From Cordylochernes scorpioides (lineage: Eukaryota; Arthropoda; Arachnida; Pseudoscorpiones; Chernetidae), in assembly GCA_030710605.1 (NCBI GenBank), contig CP092882.1, positions 21,834,446-21,898,445 on the forward strand: a DNA stretch of 64,000 bases, given 5' to 3'. This document shows positions 1 through 10,668 of this stretch, in pieces. The translations under genes and the position numbers were made by a program. The notes under the pieces are model-generated. The model saw only the letters and a list, made by a program, of their open reading frames with translations. It was not told where the DNA came from and searched no databases. Position 1 is the stretch's first letter; each line of letters begins with the position of its first letter.

Positions 1-105
1 TAACACACTATTTATTTATTTGGATATGGTCTTATTACCTTGTGTTTATAATCTATAATCCAAATTGTGCCTTATCAATTAAAAAACTTGTTTACTAATG
101 CTGTG
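1..105. repeat. Hairpin repeat family F, partial copy
   Basis: The segment carries the outer arm of a dispersed fold-back repeat: an ACACACTATTTATTTATTTG block, then a GGTCTTATTACCTTGTG block and a tail ending in TGCCTTATC. The same arm recurs near 1160-1215, 2145-2216 and 11780-11850. It is cut by the window start. No coding potential is seen. Confidence 0.7.
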
Positions 106-120
106 CACAATAGGATAAAA

Positions 121-433
121 TTTTTTTTTTTTTTTTGCTTATCCCTAGTACACGTGGTACAGGCCATGATAATTATGGTGGGTAGTTAGCGACTGCTTTT
201 ACTGTAAGCGCACCACATGTCTACACATGTGAAAAGCAGTTCAACTTTGCACTTACAAATGCCAGAGCCCCGTTTGGTTACTTGCACTCGCTGGTGGGGT
301 TGGACTTTTGCAAGAATCGGGGGCCATTGGAGCATTTTTTTTTTTTAACAGAAAAAAGTGTCCAATGCGGGAATTGAACCCGGGTCCTAGTGGTCTAAAA
401 CCAAACGGTTTAACCAGCCTTCCACCGACCCCC
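121..433 (-). mobile_element. tRNA-derived SINE, copy 1
   Basis: Read on the minus strand it starts with a GGGGTCGGTGGAAGG head, has a perfect pol III box B (GGTTCAATTCC here; GGTTCGATTCC in other copies), a roughly 200-bp unrelated body, and ends in GGGATAAGC plus poly(A), seen as poly(T) from 121. Nine copies occur in this window, in both orientations, several with target duplications, which makes it a SINE family. ORFs reported inside the copies are incidental. Confidence 0.9.
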
Positions 434-509
434 AGAATAAAAATGAAACAATTGAATAAACTCTCCCATTTTTCAATATAATAATTCCTTGTATCTCAAT
501 ATTGAATAA

Positions 510-610
510 ACTGCTGGGAGGAGAGAGATTCACCACTGATGAGCAATGCTCTCCCAATTTTTATCATTAGAGCATAAAAGGTCTCTAGGAATCACCACTA
601 GGTGATAGCA
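510..610. repeat. Degenerate unit of fold-back family G
   Basis: Contains TTCACCACTGATGAGC flanked by GGGAGGAGAG and CTCTCCC arms. This matches the central hairpin of the family that is better preserved at 8101-8609, 23091-24032 and 56190-57776. The copy is old and short. Confidence 0.5.
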
Positions 611-767
611 TATGGAGAACAGGCATCATAGAACACCAGCTATTTTGGGTAATTCTATTCTTTCTTTAAAGAAGAAGGCATCTCCTGATCTTATAACTAA
701 AATTTCCTGATGGCATGCATCATCTGTCGTTCCTTTATCTACCTCTTCTTTCAAATACTGTTAAAAT

Positions 768-952
768 AGATTTGAATTATATTATTTTTTAAAAAAGTAC
801 CATTAAAAGTTTGTCTATTTTCAACTCAATGATAAGGTACAATTTGTTGTTGTGTCCAATGAAGAGCCTCAGATATCCCCATGCATCTCTATCACAGCAG
901 CAGCAATGTCCACTATCTTGGGTGTGTAAAGCTGCTGCAAGGTACAATTTGA
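768..952 (+). repeat. 185-bp direct repeat, copy 1
   Basis: This block, beginning AGATTTGAATTATATTATTT and ending near GCTGCTGCAAGGTA, is repeated at 2219-2402 with a few substitutions. Both copies sit beside family F hairpins, so it is probably part of a larger composite repeat unit. No protein similarity is recognised. Confidence 0.75.
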
Positions 953-989
953 AATATTCCAGAATTGGCTAAATATCCATTCTTGATTA

Positions 990-1215
990 ATCTAGAAAAG
1001 ACAAGGTAATAAGACCAAATAAATAAATAGTGTGTGACGTTTCGGTAACAGCGTTGTTACCATCTTCAGACAAAAGTACTGAATGGACTTTCAGTACTTT
1101 TGTACTACTCCATTCAGTACTTTTATCTGAAGATAGTAACAATGCTGTTACCGAAATATCACACACTATTTATTTATTTGGATTTGGTCTTATTACCTTG
1201 TGTTTATAATCTACT
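990..1215. repeat. Hairpin repeat family F with inverted hammerhead-like cores
   Basis: A near-palindrome: the left arm reads GTGTGTGACGTTTCGGTAAC and the right arm the complement, ending in CACACACTATTTATTTATTT. Each arm, read outward, gives CTGAAGATGGTAAC...GTTACCGAAACGTC or a close variant, resembling the halves of a hammerhead core (CUGANGA and GAAA) joined by a hairpin. One extra U lies between CUGANGA and the hairpin, so activity is doubtful. Related copies are at 2017-2216, 11520-11850 and 17190-17398. Confidence 0.75.
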
Positions 1216-1262
1216 AGCCGAATGACCCGGGCAACGCCCGTGTTTTACCCGATTGAATGTTT
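1216..1262. repeat. GC-rich CCCGGGCAACGCCCG hairpin repeat, copy 1
   Basis: A short GC-rich stem-loop (GACCCGGGCAACGCCCG) followed by TGTTTTACCCG stands out in AT-rich DNA. Closely related motifs occur at 25078-25125 and 36541-36575, always followed by TTTTACCCG. It is probably the terminus of a dispersed element. Confidence 0.6.
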
Positions 1263-1659
1263 TTATTCAAATACTATTTGTTACAACTATAAATTGGCGC
1301 CTTAAATAAATGCATATATTAGTTAATAACTATAGCCTATGTGCTTTATCTGTCTATGTACTGTTGGCTTCCGTAGGCGTCTCATACTGGGAAAAAGAAA
1401 GAGAGGATTCCATTTAGTTATTAACTAATATATGCATTTATTTAAGGAGCGACCCGCTCCAACACAATAGTTACAAAAATGAAAAAGCGAGTGGGGGAGG
1501 CATGATGGGGGGGGGGGGCAAAGGTGGCGTGATCGTAGCCAACCAATAGGAGGGCGCCATTCCAAAAAAAAAGCAAACGGTGACAGAGATGATTAGGAGA
1601 TGAAGAATGACGCTCGTAACTGAATATAGAATAATCCAAATTGTGCCTTATCATAATCA

Positions 1660-1830
1660 AGATTACCACGTACACATTTTGGGCGGTTGGCCTTCATCAG
1701 CGTTTCTTAATTAAAGAATGGGTATTTGGCCAATAATGAAATAATTAATAATCCATGAAAATAGATATTTATTCTGATAGATGGTACAAGCCATCAGCAA
1801 CTATTATTTGTATGATCAGGAGATGTCTTT
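1660..1830. repeat. Degenerate Penelope-like unit with broken hammerhead
   Basis: Shares AATGGGTATTTGGCCAA, the ATATTTATTCTGATAGATGG block and the CCATCAGCAAC block with the unit at 37134-37641. The ribozyme segment is present in antisense at about 1669-1706: it reads GCTGATGAAGGCCAACCGCC on the minus strand, but GAAA has become AAAA and stem I is degraded. Confidence 0.6.
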
Positions 1831-2016
1831 TACTTAATTCATTCACCTGATCTCATTACAATTTCATTGTTGTTTTATTTGTTATATTCTTTCTAATTCC
1901 AGACCATTCTATTAGATTATTGAAACACAATCCTTCCTTAATCTACCTCTTCTTTTAAATTCTGTTAATTTAAGTTAATACTGTTAATTTACTGTAGATT
2001 TGAATTATAAACACAA

Positions 2017-2216
2017 GGTAATAAGACCAAATCCAAATAAATAAATAGTGTGTGACGTTTCAGTAACAGCGTGGTTACCATCTTCTGTATCATCTGTGCG
2101 GCCTTTTGTCTGAGGATAGTAACAACGCTGTTACCAAAACATCACACACTATTTATTTATTTGGATTTGGTCTTATTACCTTGTGTTTATAATCTATAAT
2201 CCAAATTGTGCCTTAT
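2017..2216. repeat. Hairpin repeat family F, copy
   Basis: Same palindromic arrangement as 990-1215, with GTGTGTGACGTTTCAGTAAC at the left and CACACACTATTTATTTATTT at the right. The cores are mutated (CTGAGGA, CAAAAC), so this copy is a relic. Confidence 0.7.
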
Positions 2217-2218
2217 CA

Positions 2219-2402
2219 GATTTGAATTATATTATTTTTTAAAAAGTACCAAAAAAAGTTTGTCTATTTTCAACTCAATGATAAGGTACAATTTGTTGTT
2301 GTGTCCAATGAAGAGCCTCAGATGTCTCCATACATCTCTATCACAGCAGTCGCAATGTCTACTATCTTGGGTGTGTAAAGCTGCTGCAAGGTAAAATTTG
2401 AA
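2219..2402 (+). repeat. 185-bp direct repeat, copy 2
   Basis: Second copy of the block at 768-952; it follows directly on a family F hairpin. Beyond it, 2403-2696 holds a weak fold-back around AATATTT and otherwise nothing recognised. Confidence 0.75.
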
Positions 2403-2696
2403 TTATATATTAGAAATATACGCTAACAAGACCAAATCAATAAATTGTAATGTTTTGGTAAACAATATTTTTATTGAAAAGTTACACAATATTTATTGAT
2501 TTGGCTTTAGTCTTATATGTTTTCAACCGAAATAAATTTGGTCAAGTAATTGCTAATCATTGTCAGATCAGAGAATCTATGAACTGTGTCTGATGATGGA
2601 AAATTTTTCCATCTCAACATCACATTAAGCCATAAATCCCAGGAATTCATAACCAATTGAAACATCGCTACAAGAAAATAAGACCTATTCCAAATT

Positions 2697-3006
2697 TTTT
2701 TTTTCCTTATCCCTAGTACACGTGGTACAGGCCATGATAATCATGGTGGATAGAAGTAGGCGACTGCTTTTACTGTAAGTGCACCACATGTCTATATATA
2801 TGAAAAGCAGTTCAACTTTGCACTTACAAATGTGACAGAGCCCCGTTTGGTTACTTGCACTCGCTGGTGGGGTTGGACTTTTGCAAGAAACGGTGGGCCA
2901 TTGGAGCATTTCTTTTTTTAAATCAGAAAAAAGTGCCCAATGCGGGAATTGAACCTAAGTCGTAGTGGTTGAAAACCAACAGTTTAGACCATCCTTCTAC
3001 CGACCC
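2697..3006 (-). mobile_element. tRNA-derived SINE, copy 2
   Basis: Minus-strand copy with the poly(T) at 2697 and the head (reverse complement of GGTCGGT) at 2998-3006. Box B is diverged (GGTTCAATTCC). It is separated from the oppositely oriented copy 3 by a 64-bp pogo-like MITE scrap. Confidence 0.88.
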
Positions 3007-3070
3007 ATGGCCATAGTGAATCACACAGGTTCATTGGGGTTCACTATAGAGGGATTTTACTCTAAAATGA
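3007..3070. repeat. Pogo-like MITE terminus
   Basis: Contains GGGGTTCACTATAGAGGGAT followed by TTTACT, the type of end seen at 5812, 38011, 42520 and 55770. It lies between two SINEs and is truncated by them. Confidence 0.45.
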
Positions 3071-3364
3071 GGGGGTCGGTGGAAGGATGGTCTAAACCAT
3101 TGGTTTTCGACTTGGGTTCGAATCCCGCATCAGGCACTTTTTTCTGATTTCAAAAAAATGCTCCAATGGCCCCCGATTCTTGCAAAAGTCCAACCCTACC
3201 AGCGAGTGCAAGTAACCAAACGGGGCTCTGGCACATTTGTAAGTGCAAAGTCGAACTGCTTTTCACATGTGTAGACTTGTGCACTTACAGTAAAAGCAGT
3301 CGCCAACTTCTACCCACCATGATTATCATGGACTGTACCACGTGTACTAGGGATAAGCAAAAAA
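3071..3364 (+). mobile_element. tRNA-derived SINE, copy 3
   Basis: Plus-strand copy: GGGGGTCGGTGGAAGGATGG head, box B GGTTCGAATCC, tail GGGATAAGC plus A-run. TAAAATGA before the head (3063-3070) recurs just after the tail, which fits a target-site duplication. Confidence 0.92.
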
Positions 3365-3581
3365 CTGTAAAATGAAACCTTGTTGTAACAGCTTCCTTTA
3401 TAACAGCAACTTGGTGTTAACATCTTAATTCTTAAGTCCCAAATGGTGTCAGGTATTTTAAAACCATTATTATAACAACATAAAATCTTGGTTTAAAATG
3501 ATGATGTTATAGTGAGTGGACTATAACATAAAATAAAATGCTACTACCAAAAATGTTAAAACATTACAAGACCAAATAAGT

Positions 3582-3912
3582 CTTCTTTCTTATCTCCACT
3601 CAATCATATTAGGGTATCAAGCTGGGTGAAGTAGAATGTGTCTGCCTTTGTCATCAAGACTGGGAGCACTACTCAGTGGCAGGCCGACTTAGCTCCAAAA
3701 GAAATGGCCGCCTCTGACATGAGGAACAGACACCATGTGCAGCCGCTCCTAACATGGAGTACAAACGCTGCTCATCCTGTATCAGGAGCCCTTACAGGGT
3801 ACTATCAGCCGGGCCAGGTGAGCCCAGGTTTTTTAGTGAGCTTGTTACTGCTCCCCCTCCTCCTTTTTCATCCAGGCTTAGGACTGGCAAAGGCGGAGTT
3901 ACCAAATAAGTA
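3582..3912 (+). repeat. Dispersed 330-bp repeat R, copy 1
   Basis: Runs from CTTATCTCCACTCAATCATA through GGGTGAAGTAGAATG and GCAGGCCGACTTAGCTCC to GACTGGCAAAGGCGGAGTTA. Further copies are at 5333, 13385 (-), 14184, 15018 (-), 16850 (-) and 17395 (-). It has no convincing coding frame shared between copies. The family is not recognised; a SINE or MITE origin is possible but no pol III boxes or terminal repeats are clear. Confidence 0.75.
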
Positions 3913-4060
3913 ATTTATATGAAAAATTTCTGTAATAGTATTTTTGCCATCTATATGAACCATATATGATCCATTCATTACTTTTGTATGCTATTAAAGA
4001 AATATTATAAAAATAATTATGTGTATCATCTCCAGAAAAAAGTACTTTATTATACATATA

Positions 4061-4215
4061 CAGTTAAACCTGTCTATAGCGCCCCCCTCTAAATAGCCCC
4101 TTTCTCTCTATTGTGCCCGATTTTAAATACGTAGTACGATGCGATTAAAAGTGACCTGTCTATAGCACCCTATTTTGGTGAGTCCCAAAAGGGGGTGCTA
4201 TAGACAGGTTTAACT
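4061..4215. mobile_element. Pogo-type palindromic MITE, copy 1
   Basis: CAGTTAAACCTGTCTATAGC at the left and its complement at the right end a short element with internal symmetry (GCGCCCCCCTCTAAATAG versus GGGGGTGCTATAGACAGG). CAG termini and flanking TA fit a non-autonomous pogo/Tc1-mariner derivative. Confidence 0.7.
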
Positions 4216-4904
4216 ATATATATATCATAATATTCGGAAATATATAAATAAAATGGCCTGTGTGGGAGCACAAGGGAAGATAGCCGGGTTAAACCCCCTT
4301 GGTAAACAAGTGTCTTCATTCTCCCCTAGGGGATTTATCTTACTTAAATCGGTTTAAAAGAGGCTGGATGTGATGATCAGGGGACAGTTCTCAACGAGGT
4401 GACACCAGTTGTTCTAGGGGTTGTTCTTCTATCTTTCCTCCCCGATCTATTTCCTCACGGGGCCTCTAGATCCTGTGTGTCCTTACCTCCCATTACTCAA
4501 CCACCACGACTGCTTCTAACCACACTACAGTCATCCAACAGCACAAACTACATCACAACATATATATATATATATACTGTGCATATAAATAACTTGGATT
4601 TGACTTGCTACCCTGTAAGCTTTGATCTTTAATCCATCACCCGTAGAAAATGTAAACTTTCCAAGTTAGGCCAGTAGAATAACAACATGGAGTGTGGATG
4701 CCAAAAATAAAGATCTAAGAATAAATATTTCCTTGTTTTTCATCTTCTCTGTTTACACTTAGCTGCTAGTTTATATCGTTAGTCTGAAAAAACAACAAAT
4801 AATGAATTCCGGATAGTGGCGTTCTGCCTGGCACAATAGGCATTGCTTTTTTACCTATTTCCATAGTATCAGGGGATAAAAATGTTATTACCTATTTGTA
4901 AATA

Positions 4905-5082
4905 CAGTTAAACCTGTCTATAGCATCCCCTCTAAATAGCACCTTCCTCTCTATAGCGCCTGATTTTAAACATTAAAATGTAAACATTTTACATTAAAAG
5001 TGACCTGTTTATAGCACCCCCTCTCTATAGTATCCTATTTTGGTGAGTCCCAAGAAGGGGGCGCTATAGACAGGTTTAACTG
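4905..5082. mobile_element. Pogo-type palindromic MITE, copy 2
   Basis: Same terminal inverted repeats as the copy at 4061. It begins CAGTTAAACCTGTCTATAGC and ends in CTATAGACAGGTTTAACTG, with TA on both sides. A short CT microsatellite follows at 5099-5113. The following 200 bases hold nothing recognised. Confidence 0.78.
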
Positions 5083-5332
5083 TAACTGGTTTTGAATCTC
5101 TCTCTCTCTCTTGTCTATTTATAGTCTCTTATTAATTGAATAAAGAGTGTATTGGCATTATACCAGCACTGGCTAACAACATATGTATCTGGAAGTGAAA
5201 GGTTAAAACTTCATACACAAGTCATTGGAATTAGTTCTTTTAACTTTTTGACATTTCTACACTCCACACACAAATATGGTATAATCTGTATAAATTACCT
5301 ATTATGGGATGTCTCTTCTTCATTCTTTTATA

Positions 5333-5627
5333 CACACTGGGTGAAGTAGAATGCGTCTGCCTTTGTCATTAAGACTTGGAGCACTACTCAATAGCAGGCC
5401 GACTTAGCTCTAAAAGAAATGGCCGCCTCTGACATGAGGAACAGACGCCATGTGCAGCCGCTCCTAACATGGAGTACAAACGCTGCTCATCCTGTATCCC
5501 TGGATTAGGAGTCCTTACAAGGTACTATCAGCCGGGTCAGCTGAGCCCAGGTTTTTTAGTGAGCTTGTTACAGCTCCCCCTCCTCCTTTTTCATCCGGGC
5601 TTGGGACTGGCAAAGGCAGTGTTATGG
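5333..5627 (+). repeat. Dispersed repeat R, copy 2
   Basis: Matches copy 1 from GGGTGAAGTAGAATGCGTCT to GGGCTTGGGACTGGCAAAGG, with a short extra CCTGGATTAG block. Confidence 0.78.
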
Positions 5628-5811
5628 GATGTCTGGATGTGAGAAATGAAACCATCAAAATCTAGGTCAAAAGTATTGCTATAGATAAAGCCATTCACAT
5701 TCCTGCTGCCCTTACAGCTACGACGATATATTGGGAGGACCTGGTTCAAATCATTGTAGTAAGAGCAATAGGTAGAGAATTATTTACAAAAATAGACCAA
5801 ATATATATACA

Positions 5812-5930
5812 GTAAAACCCCACTAAAACAAACATGGGATATAGCAAACCTTCCCTTATAACAAACCTGAAATAATCCCATGAACCATGGCTATAGTGAA
5901 CTGCAAGTTCAAAATCTTTTCTTGGTTCTC
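5812..5930. repeat. Tigger/pogo-like terminal fragment
   Basis: ACAGTAAAACCCCACTAAAA followed by GGATATAGCAAACCTTCCC matches the left end at 38011 (ACAGTAAAACCCCGCTAATA). The right end is not identified. Confidence 0.5.
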
Positions 5931-5934
5931 TGTA

Positions 5935-6110
5935 CAGGGATCCCTTTTCCTTTCCAATACAATTTAGTAAATGTTGGGGAGTGGCTTCTTCGGTTTTGCA
6001 CCTAGTGCACATGAGGAAGCTTTTGGCTCCCTCTTTATAGACTAGAGGGCGCAGGTGATCAGATTACCATCTGGCCAACTGTGTCGATTCCCTTCTGTTT
6101 AGTTGGAGGG
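5935..6110 (-). pseudogene. LINE polyprotein C-terminal zinc-knuckle remnant
   Basis: On the minus strand the frame gives LARW..DHLRPLVYKEG, then CTRCKTEEATPQHLLNC, the Cys-rich tail found after the RNase H domain of many arthropod non-LTR retrotransposons (pattern C-x2-C-x(n)-TP-x-H-x3-C). An in-frame stop lies just upstream. It is a short dead fragment and may belong to the same LINE family as the RNase H scrap near 18770-18925. Confidence 0.6.
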
Positions 6111-6319
6111 TCTGTTTTTTTGGGGTTTTCTATTTGGTACCAAGAATGATGGAAACTATCTCTATGGTTCCTTATCAGTTGTAGTTTTAGTTTGTTAATA
6201 TGGTACCTGAATGAAGACTGACATCATGTAAATAAAACCACAGTTGATTATTTGTCTGACTGACTGGGAAAGTACACATAGTGAATCCAATTAACATAGG
6301 CATTGAGTCAGCAATATTC

Positions 6320-6540
6320 CCTAACTTCAGTATAACCTTGTTAATTCAACACCCGATAATTCGACATTTGTGATAATTCAACCATATTTTTTTTTAAATC
6401 CGACCTCCAGCCTATCAAATAACAAATGTTAATTCGACCAAATGATAATCTGACACCATCAATAATTTGACCGATTTTAAAATCAAATTTTGACAACATT
6501 AGATAGTCATTGTTTAAATACAAATTTATTGCTGGAAATA
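6320..6540. repeat. Possible Tigger-like element scrap
   Basis: Repeated short blocks of the type AATTCGAC/AATTCAAC after TTCAGTATAACCTTG resemble the terminal region of pogo/Tigger elements (compare 56039-56110). No transposase is visible. The preceding 6111-6319 holds nothing recognised. Confidence 0.35.
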
Positions 6541-6744
6541 CAATAGTTAGACACTCGGGGATAAGCGGCCATAGTTAGTGTATGCATACCGTGCTAATAA
6601 AAGTCTTAAAATGCATTGCAAATATTGGTGCAAACGATGGATGATTTAGGCCTAACTTTAGGGGCTGCTAAATTACCGAGAGATGTAAACAAGTGTCTTT
6701 ATTTTATAAATTTATTAAAATTTTCTTCCCACATAAAAAAAAAA

Positions 6745-7012
6745 ATTATCCTTAGTACACTTGGTACAGGACACGATAATCATGGTGGGTAGAAGTTGCA
6801 ACTGCTTTTACTGTAAGTGCACCACATGTCGACATATGTGAAAAGCAGAGCCCCGTTTGGCTACTTGCACTTGCTTGTGGGGTTGGACTTTTGCAAGAAT
6901 CGGGGGCCATTGGAGCATTTTTTTTAATCAGAAAAAACTTTCCAATGCGGGATACAATCCCGGGTCGTAGCGGTTGAAAACCAATGGTTCAGACCACCTT
7001 CTACTGAACCCC
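6745..7012 (-). mobile_element. tRNA-derived SINE, copy 4 (diverged)
   Basis: Minus-strand copy lacking about 35 bp of the body around the GAAAAGCAG block. In the SINE orientation its 3' end is followed by T-run rather than the A-run of all other copies, so the tail is rearranged. Confidence 0.8.
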
Positions 7013-7240
7013 TTTCTTCCCATTGAATTTATTCACTTAGATTAAAATAATATTTATAAAATAGCCTTTGTTCACTATTGGAAAATTTAACGAGTGATTC
7101 GTTGAAGCAGATAGAGTGCTGATTGATTTAATAGGATTCCTTTAATAACGTAATTAGAGAAAATCAGAAGGGGAGAAAGATAGCACAAGGAGGAGAACAA
7201 GGAGGAGATTACATTATATAGTACAAAGTGGAGTCACAGT

Positions 7241-7546
7241 TGGGGGGTCGGTAGAAGGATGGTCTAAACCATTGGTTTTTAACCGCTACGACCCGGGTTC
7301 GATTCCCGCATTGGGCACTTTTTTATGATTTAGAAAATGCTCCAATGGCCCTCGATTCTTGCAAGAGTCCAACCCACCAACGAGTGCAAGTAACCAAACG
7401 GGCTGTAGCACATTTGTAAGTGCAAATTCGAACTGCTTTTCACATGTGTAGACATGTGGTGCACTTACAGTAAAAGCAATCACCTATTTCTACCTACCAT
7501 GATTATTATGGCCTGTACTATGTGTACTAGGGATAAGCAAAAAAAG
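7241..7546 (+). mobile_element. tRNA-derived SINE, copy 5, nested in Copia LTR
   Basis: Complete plus-strand copy with head, box B GGTTCGATTCC, and GGGATAAGC plus A-run. A perfect 13-bp target duplication, GTGGAGTCACAGT, flanks it at 7228-7240 and 7547-7559. The insertion is younger than the Copia LTR it sits in. Confidence 0.95.
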
Positions 7547-8100
7547 GTGGAGTCACAGTCTTGGACACATAGGCATCTGTGTAATGGACAGTGACTGTTT
7601 CAATAAATTTCACACTTCTAACACTCCCTCTTGAAATTTATAATGTTCAAGTTTTCTAGGAGCCGCCTGGAGTGCTTCGGTCCTTAAGGTTTCGTCAAGA
7701 GGTCAGCCACCTGTTGAAGACATATCTGGTGATACCATCTTCCTGTTTAGTATGAATATAGTGATAGCGTACATCAATGTGCTTTGTTCTCTTATGGAAC
7801 TCAGGATTCTGCACCAGCTTGATTATCCATGTTGACTACTGTGGGTCTGTCCATCTTGATTTCAATGTCCATATGAAGTCTATGTAGCCAGACCAGGTTT
7901 TTCTGTAGCAGAACAGGCAGCAATATATTCGCTTTCTGTTGTTGACAACTGTTGATTGCTTTTGGCTTGACCATGAAACCACCATGGTTGAGCATGAAGA
8001 TGTAACCTGTAGTACTTTTCCTTGAATCAATGTCCCTAGCATAATCACTATCTGAGTAACCTATCAGTTCTTGATGGCTAGTGTATAGTATTCCCTATAT

Positions 8101-8609
8101 TATGATGTATTAATGCCTCATCTGTTATGAAAATTTGAAACTATTATAGACACATATGATTCTTTTAAAAATAAAACAATTTCTACTGCCCTTACTGCAA
8201 TGGAAAAATTAATGGGAGGGCCTGGCTCATCAGTGATAAACCCTCCCAGCGGAGCCAGGCCCTCCCATTAATTTTTCGATTGCAATAAGGGCAGTAGAAA
8301 TTCTTTTATTTTTAAAAGAATCATATGAGTAAAACAGGAAGTAGGTGAATAGCGTGGTAAGTTTCTTTATTTCGCACAACAAGCTTTCGTGCATCAGCTG
8401 CCCTTCATCAGGTACAATGCGTGATTAGGAAGAGTGAACCAATATTTATATGCAATGAATTAGCATAAAAGAAAACTAACTAAGATCTACTTAAAAATTA
8501 AGAAATTTACATATGAAACTAAAGGGAAAAGTACGAAATTTCTGAAGAAATAAACTAAAAGATTTGTATAAGGCGAATTATGAGTCTTTATGAGTCTATA
8601 ATAGTTTAG
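8101..8609. mobile_element. Fold-back family G insertion in Copia RNase H
   Basis: AGTATTCCCTATAT occurs at 8087-8100 and 8610-8623, a 14-bp target duplication. The insert contains a long palindrome (about 8150-8330) built from TTCTACTGCCCTTACTGCAA and its complement around GGAGGGCCTGGCTCATCAGT. A second part on the minus strand has CCTGATGAAGGGCAGCTGAT followed by GCACGAAAGCTTG, resembling the ribozyme-region motifs of Penelope-like terminal repeats. No ORF is present. Confidence 0.75.
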
Positions 8610-10354
8610 AGTATTCCCTATATGTTGTGGTGTTGCTTTCAAGTAGCTTTCAAGACATTTTCAACTTCTGTCCAGTGTCCTGGGTTGTCAAGGAATTTAC
8701 TCAACTGTGATGTTGCTATGTCCAGTCTAGAGATAGAAGCAGCAAACATCGGTGAACCTACAGCTTCCCTGTAAGGGAATTTAGGTGAATTTTCAGTTTT
8801 ATTTAGATCTGGGCAATCAGCTTTAGTCAGGACTGTACTTGGGTCCATGGGGATTGCTGTGGGATTACAATCAATCAGGTTAAATTTATCTAAAATCTTG
8901 AAGATTGGTGGATATAGATCTGTGATTGTTCAATCTGAAGTCCAACAAAATAATCTCTGGATGTGGTGATATTGAACTCGTGAGATAGTTCCTTGATGAT
9001 AGAATCGATATCATCTTTGTTCTGGGACATGAGAAGTCCATTATCGATGTAAAGTGCAAGGATCATTTGAGCATCATTAATAATTCCGGTAAATACACAT
9101 TGATCTGCATTAGATTGGGTAAATTTGTGTTTATCTGAGAATGATTTAAACTTCCTATTCCTGGGCGATTGTTTCAGTCCATATTAACTCTTTTGTAGTT
9201 TACAGACAGGATTGTTTCCTTGAGAGAAACCTTCTGGTTGTTCCAAGTATATGACTTCCTCTAAGTCACCAAATAAAAATGCAATCTTGACGTCGAATTG
9301 TTTTAAGAACATTCTTTCTGATGCAGCGTTAGCTAGTAAGACTCGAAGTAAGTCATATCTGACCACAGGACTAAAGGTATCAAAATAGTCTACGTTCTTC
9401 CTTTGTGTGTAACCCTTAGCTACGAGTCTAGCCCTAAATTGAGGTAGCATTGAGTTGGTATGGGATTTCAGCTATTTACATCCTGTTGGCTTATATCCGT
9501 CTGGTAGGGTTTCGAGTGACCATGTGTTATTTGATTCTAACACTTTTATTTCCTCTTTCATCACATCCAACCATTTTCGACATTTGTACTTTCAATAGCA
9601 TCTTTATAGGTTGAAGGTTCATAAAAAAAAGATAGTTACAAGAATCTGCCTTCTTTTTAGATCTGGTTATCATCAGATGGAATGGAGACATGGGAATTGT
9701 ATCTGTTGGCTCAGTCAGTGATGATTCACTCTCGGTTAGGTGATTCAATTTCGGTTGGTGCCAGGCAAAGTTCAATGTTAGCTGGGATGAAGTTTTCTTT
9801 TTCTCCCTCTAATTTGGGTGTTTGCCATTCTGATTCGTTGAATGTAACATCTTTAGAGATGAAATTTTTCTGGTAGAAGGGTTCTTGAGTCAAAAATTTG
9901 TGCATGTTTTATCATACCCTAAGAAAATCATCTTTTTGATTTCTTATCCCATTTCCTTCTACACTCTTTAGGTGTATGCGGCCATGTTTCACAGCCAAAA
10001 ATCCTAATATTATATAAAGTAGATTTTATTCTGAAAAAGAGAAAAAGTAGGGTGTGGTATTGGGAGCTTGTTTAATGAATGTTCGGTTCAGAATGAAGGT
10101 TGCAAGTTTCTGCCCAAAGTTCCTCAGGAAGATTTCGAGCACACAGCATCGATCAAGCTGTTTCTACAATAGTTCTATTCTCTACGCACCTTATCTGTTC
10201 ATGGAGCTGACAATTCATGTACTATTCCAAACTTTTTATAAATATTTGTAAAATCTTTACTGGTATATTATAGTGCATTATCGGTTCTGATCACTTTAAT
10301 CTTAATGCCTGTTTGATTATAACTGAATCTAGCAAAGTTTTCAAATTGATACAA

Positions 10355-10490
10355 AATATCATATTAGGGAGAGGTGTCCTTTTACCGGAGAGTTGATAAA
10401 TAATAAAAAATGGTTATTATGGTGATGAAAACTATCCTTTATTGAGAGGTAGCCTCTAGCAGGAGTAGCCTTTCATGAAGGTTTTATTTT
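10355..10490. repeat. Pogo-type MITE H fragment
   Basis: Contains GAGAGGTGTCCTTTTACCGG and AAATGGTTATTATGGTGATG, diverged from the better copies at 10669 and 12903. The gap from 10491 to 10668 holds an AT microsatellite and short pogo-like scraps only. Confidence 0.45.
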
Positions 10491-10668
10491 TCTGATATAT
10501 ATATATATTTTTTGCAACTTATAGTCAAACCTTATTATATCAACTTCAACTGTGACCAAGGAGTTGTTATAACCACAGTTAATATAATTATAATTAACAA
10601 GTTGCTGTTATAATGAGGTTCCACTCTATTTCCACTTTTTTTTTTTCTAAAATCTCTTCACTACTTGG

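Larger units (their letters stand above)
7060..10375 (-). mobile_element. Decayed Copia element (minus strand)
   Basis: Minus-strand fragments follow Copia order. Integrase scraps lie at about 10050-10370. The RT N-terminal region is at 9184-9450 (RLVAKGYTQRKNVDYFDTFS, then DVKIAFLFGDLEEVIYLEQP). RNase H / connection parts are at 8639-8848 and 7801-8050. CTCCCTCTTGAAAT at 7630 is the complement of a polypurine tract, so the 3' LTR should lie below about 7624. No 5' LTR or gag is found. The coding frame is broken many times. A SINE (7241-7546) and a fold-back unit (8101-8609) are nested in it. Confidence 0.8.

Noticed and set aside
9682-9876. Plus-strand frames within the decayed Copia
   Set aside because: These are antisense to the Copia linker and integrase regions, which read correctly on the minus strand.
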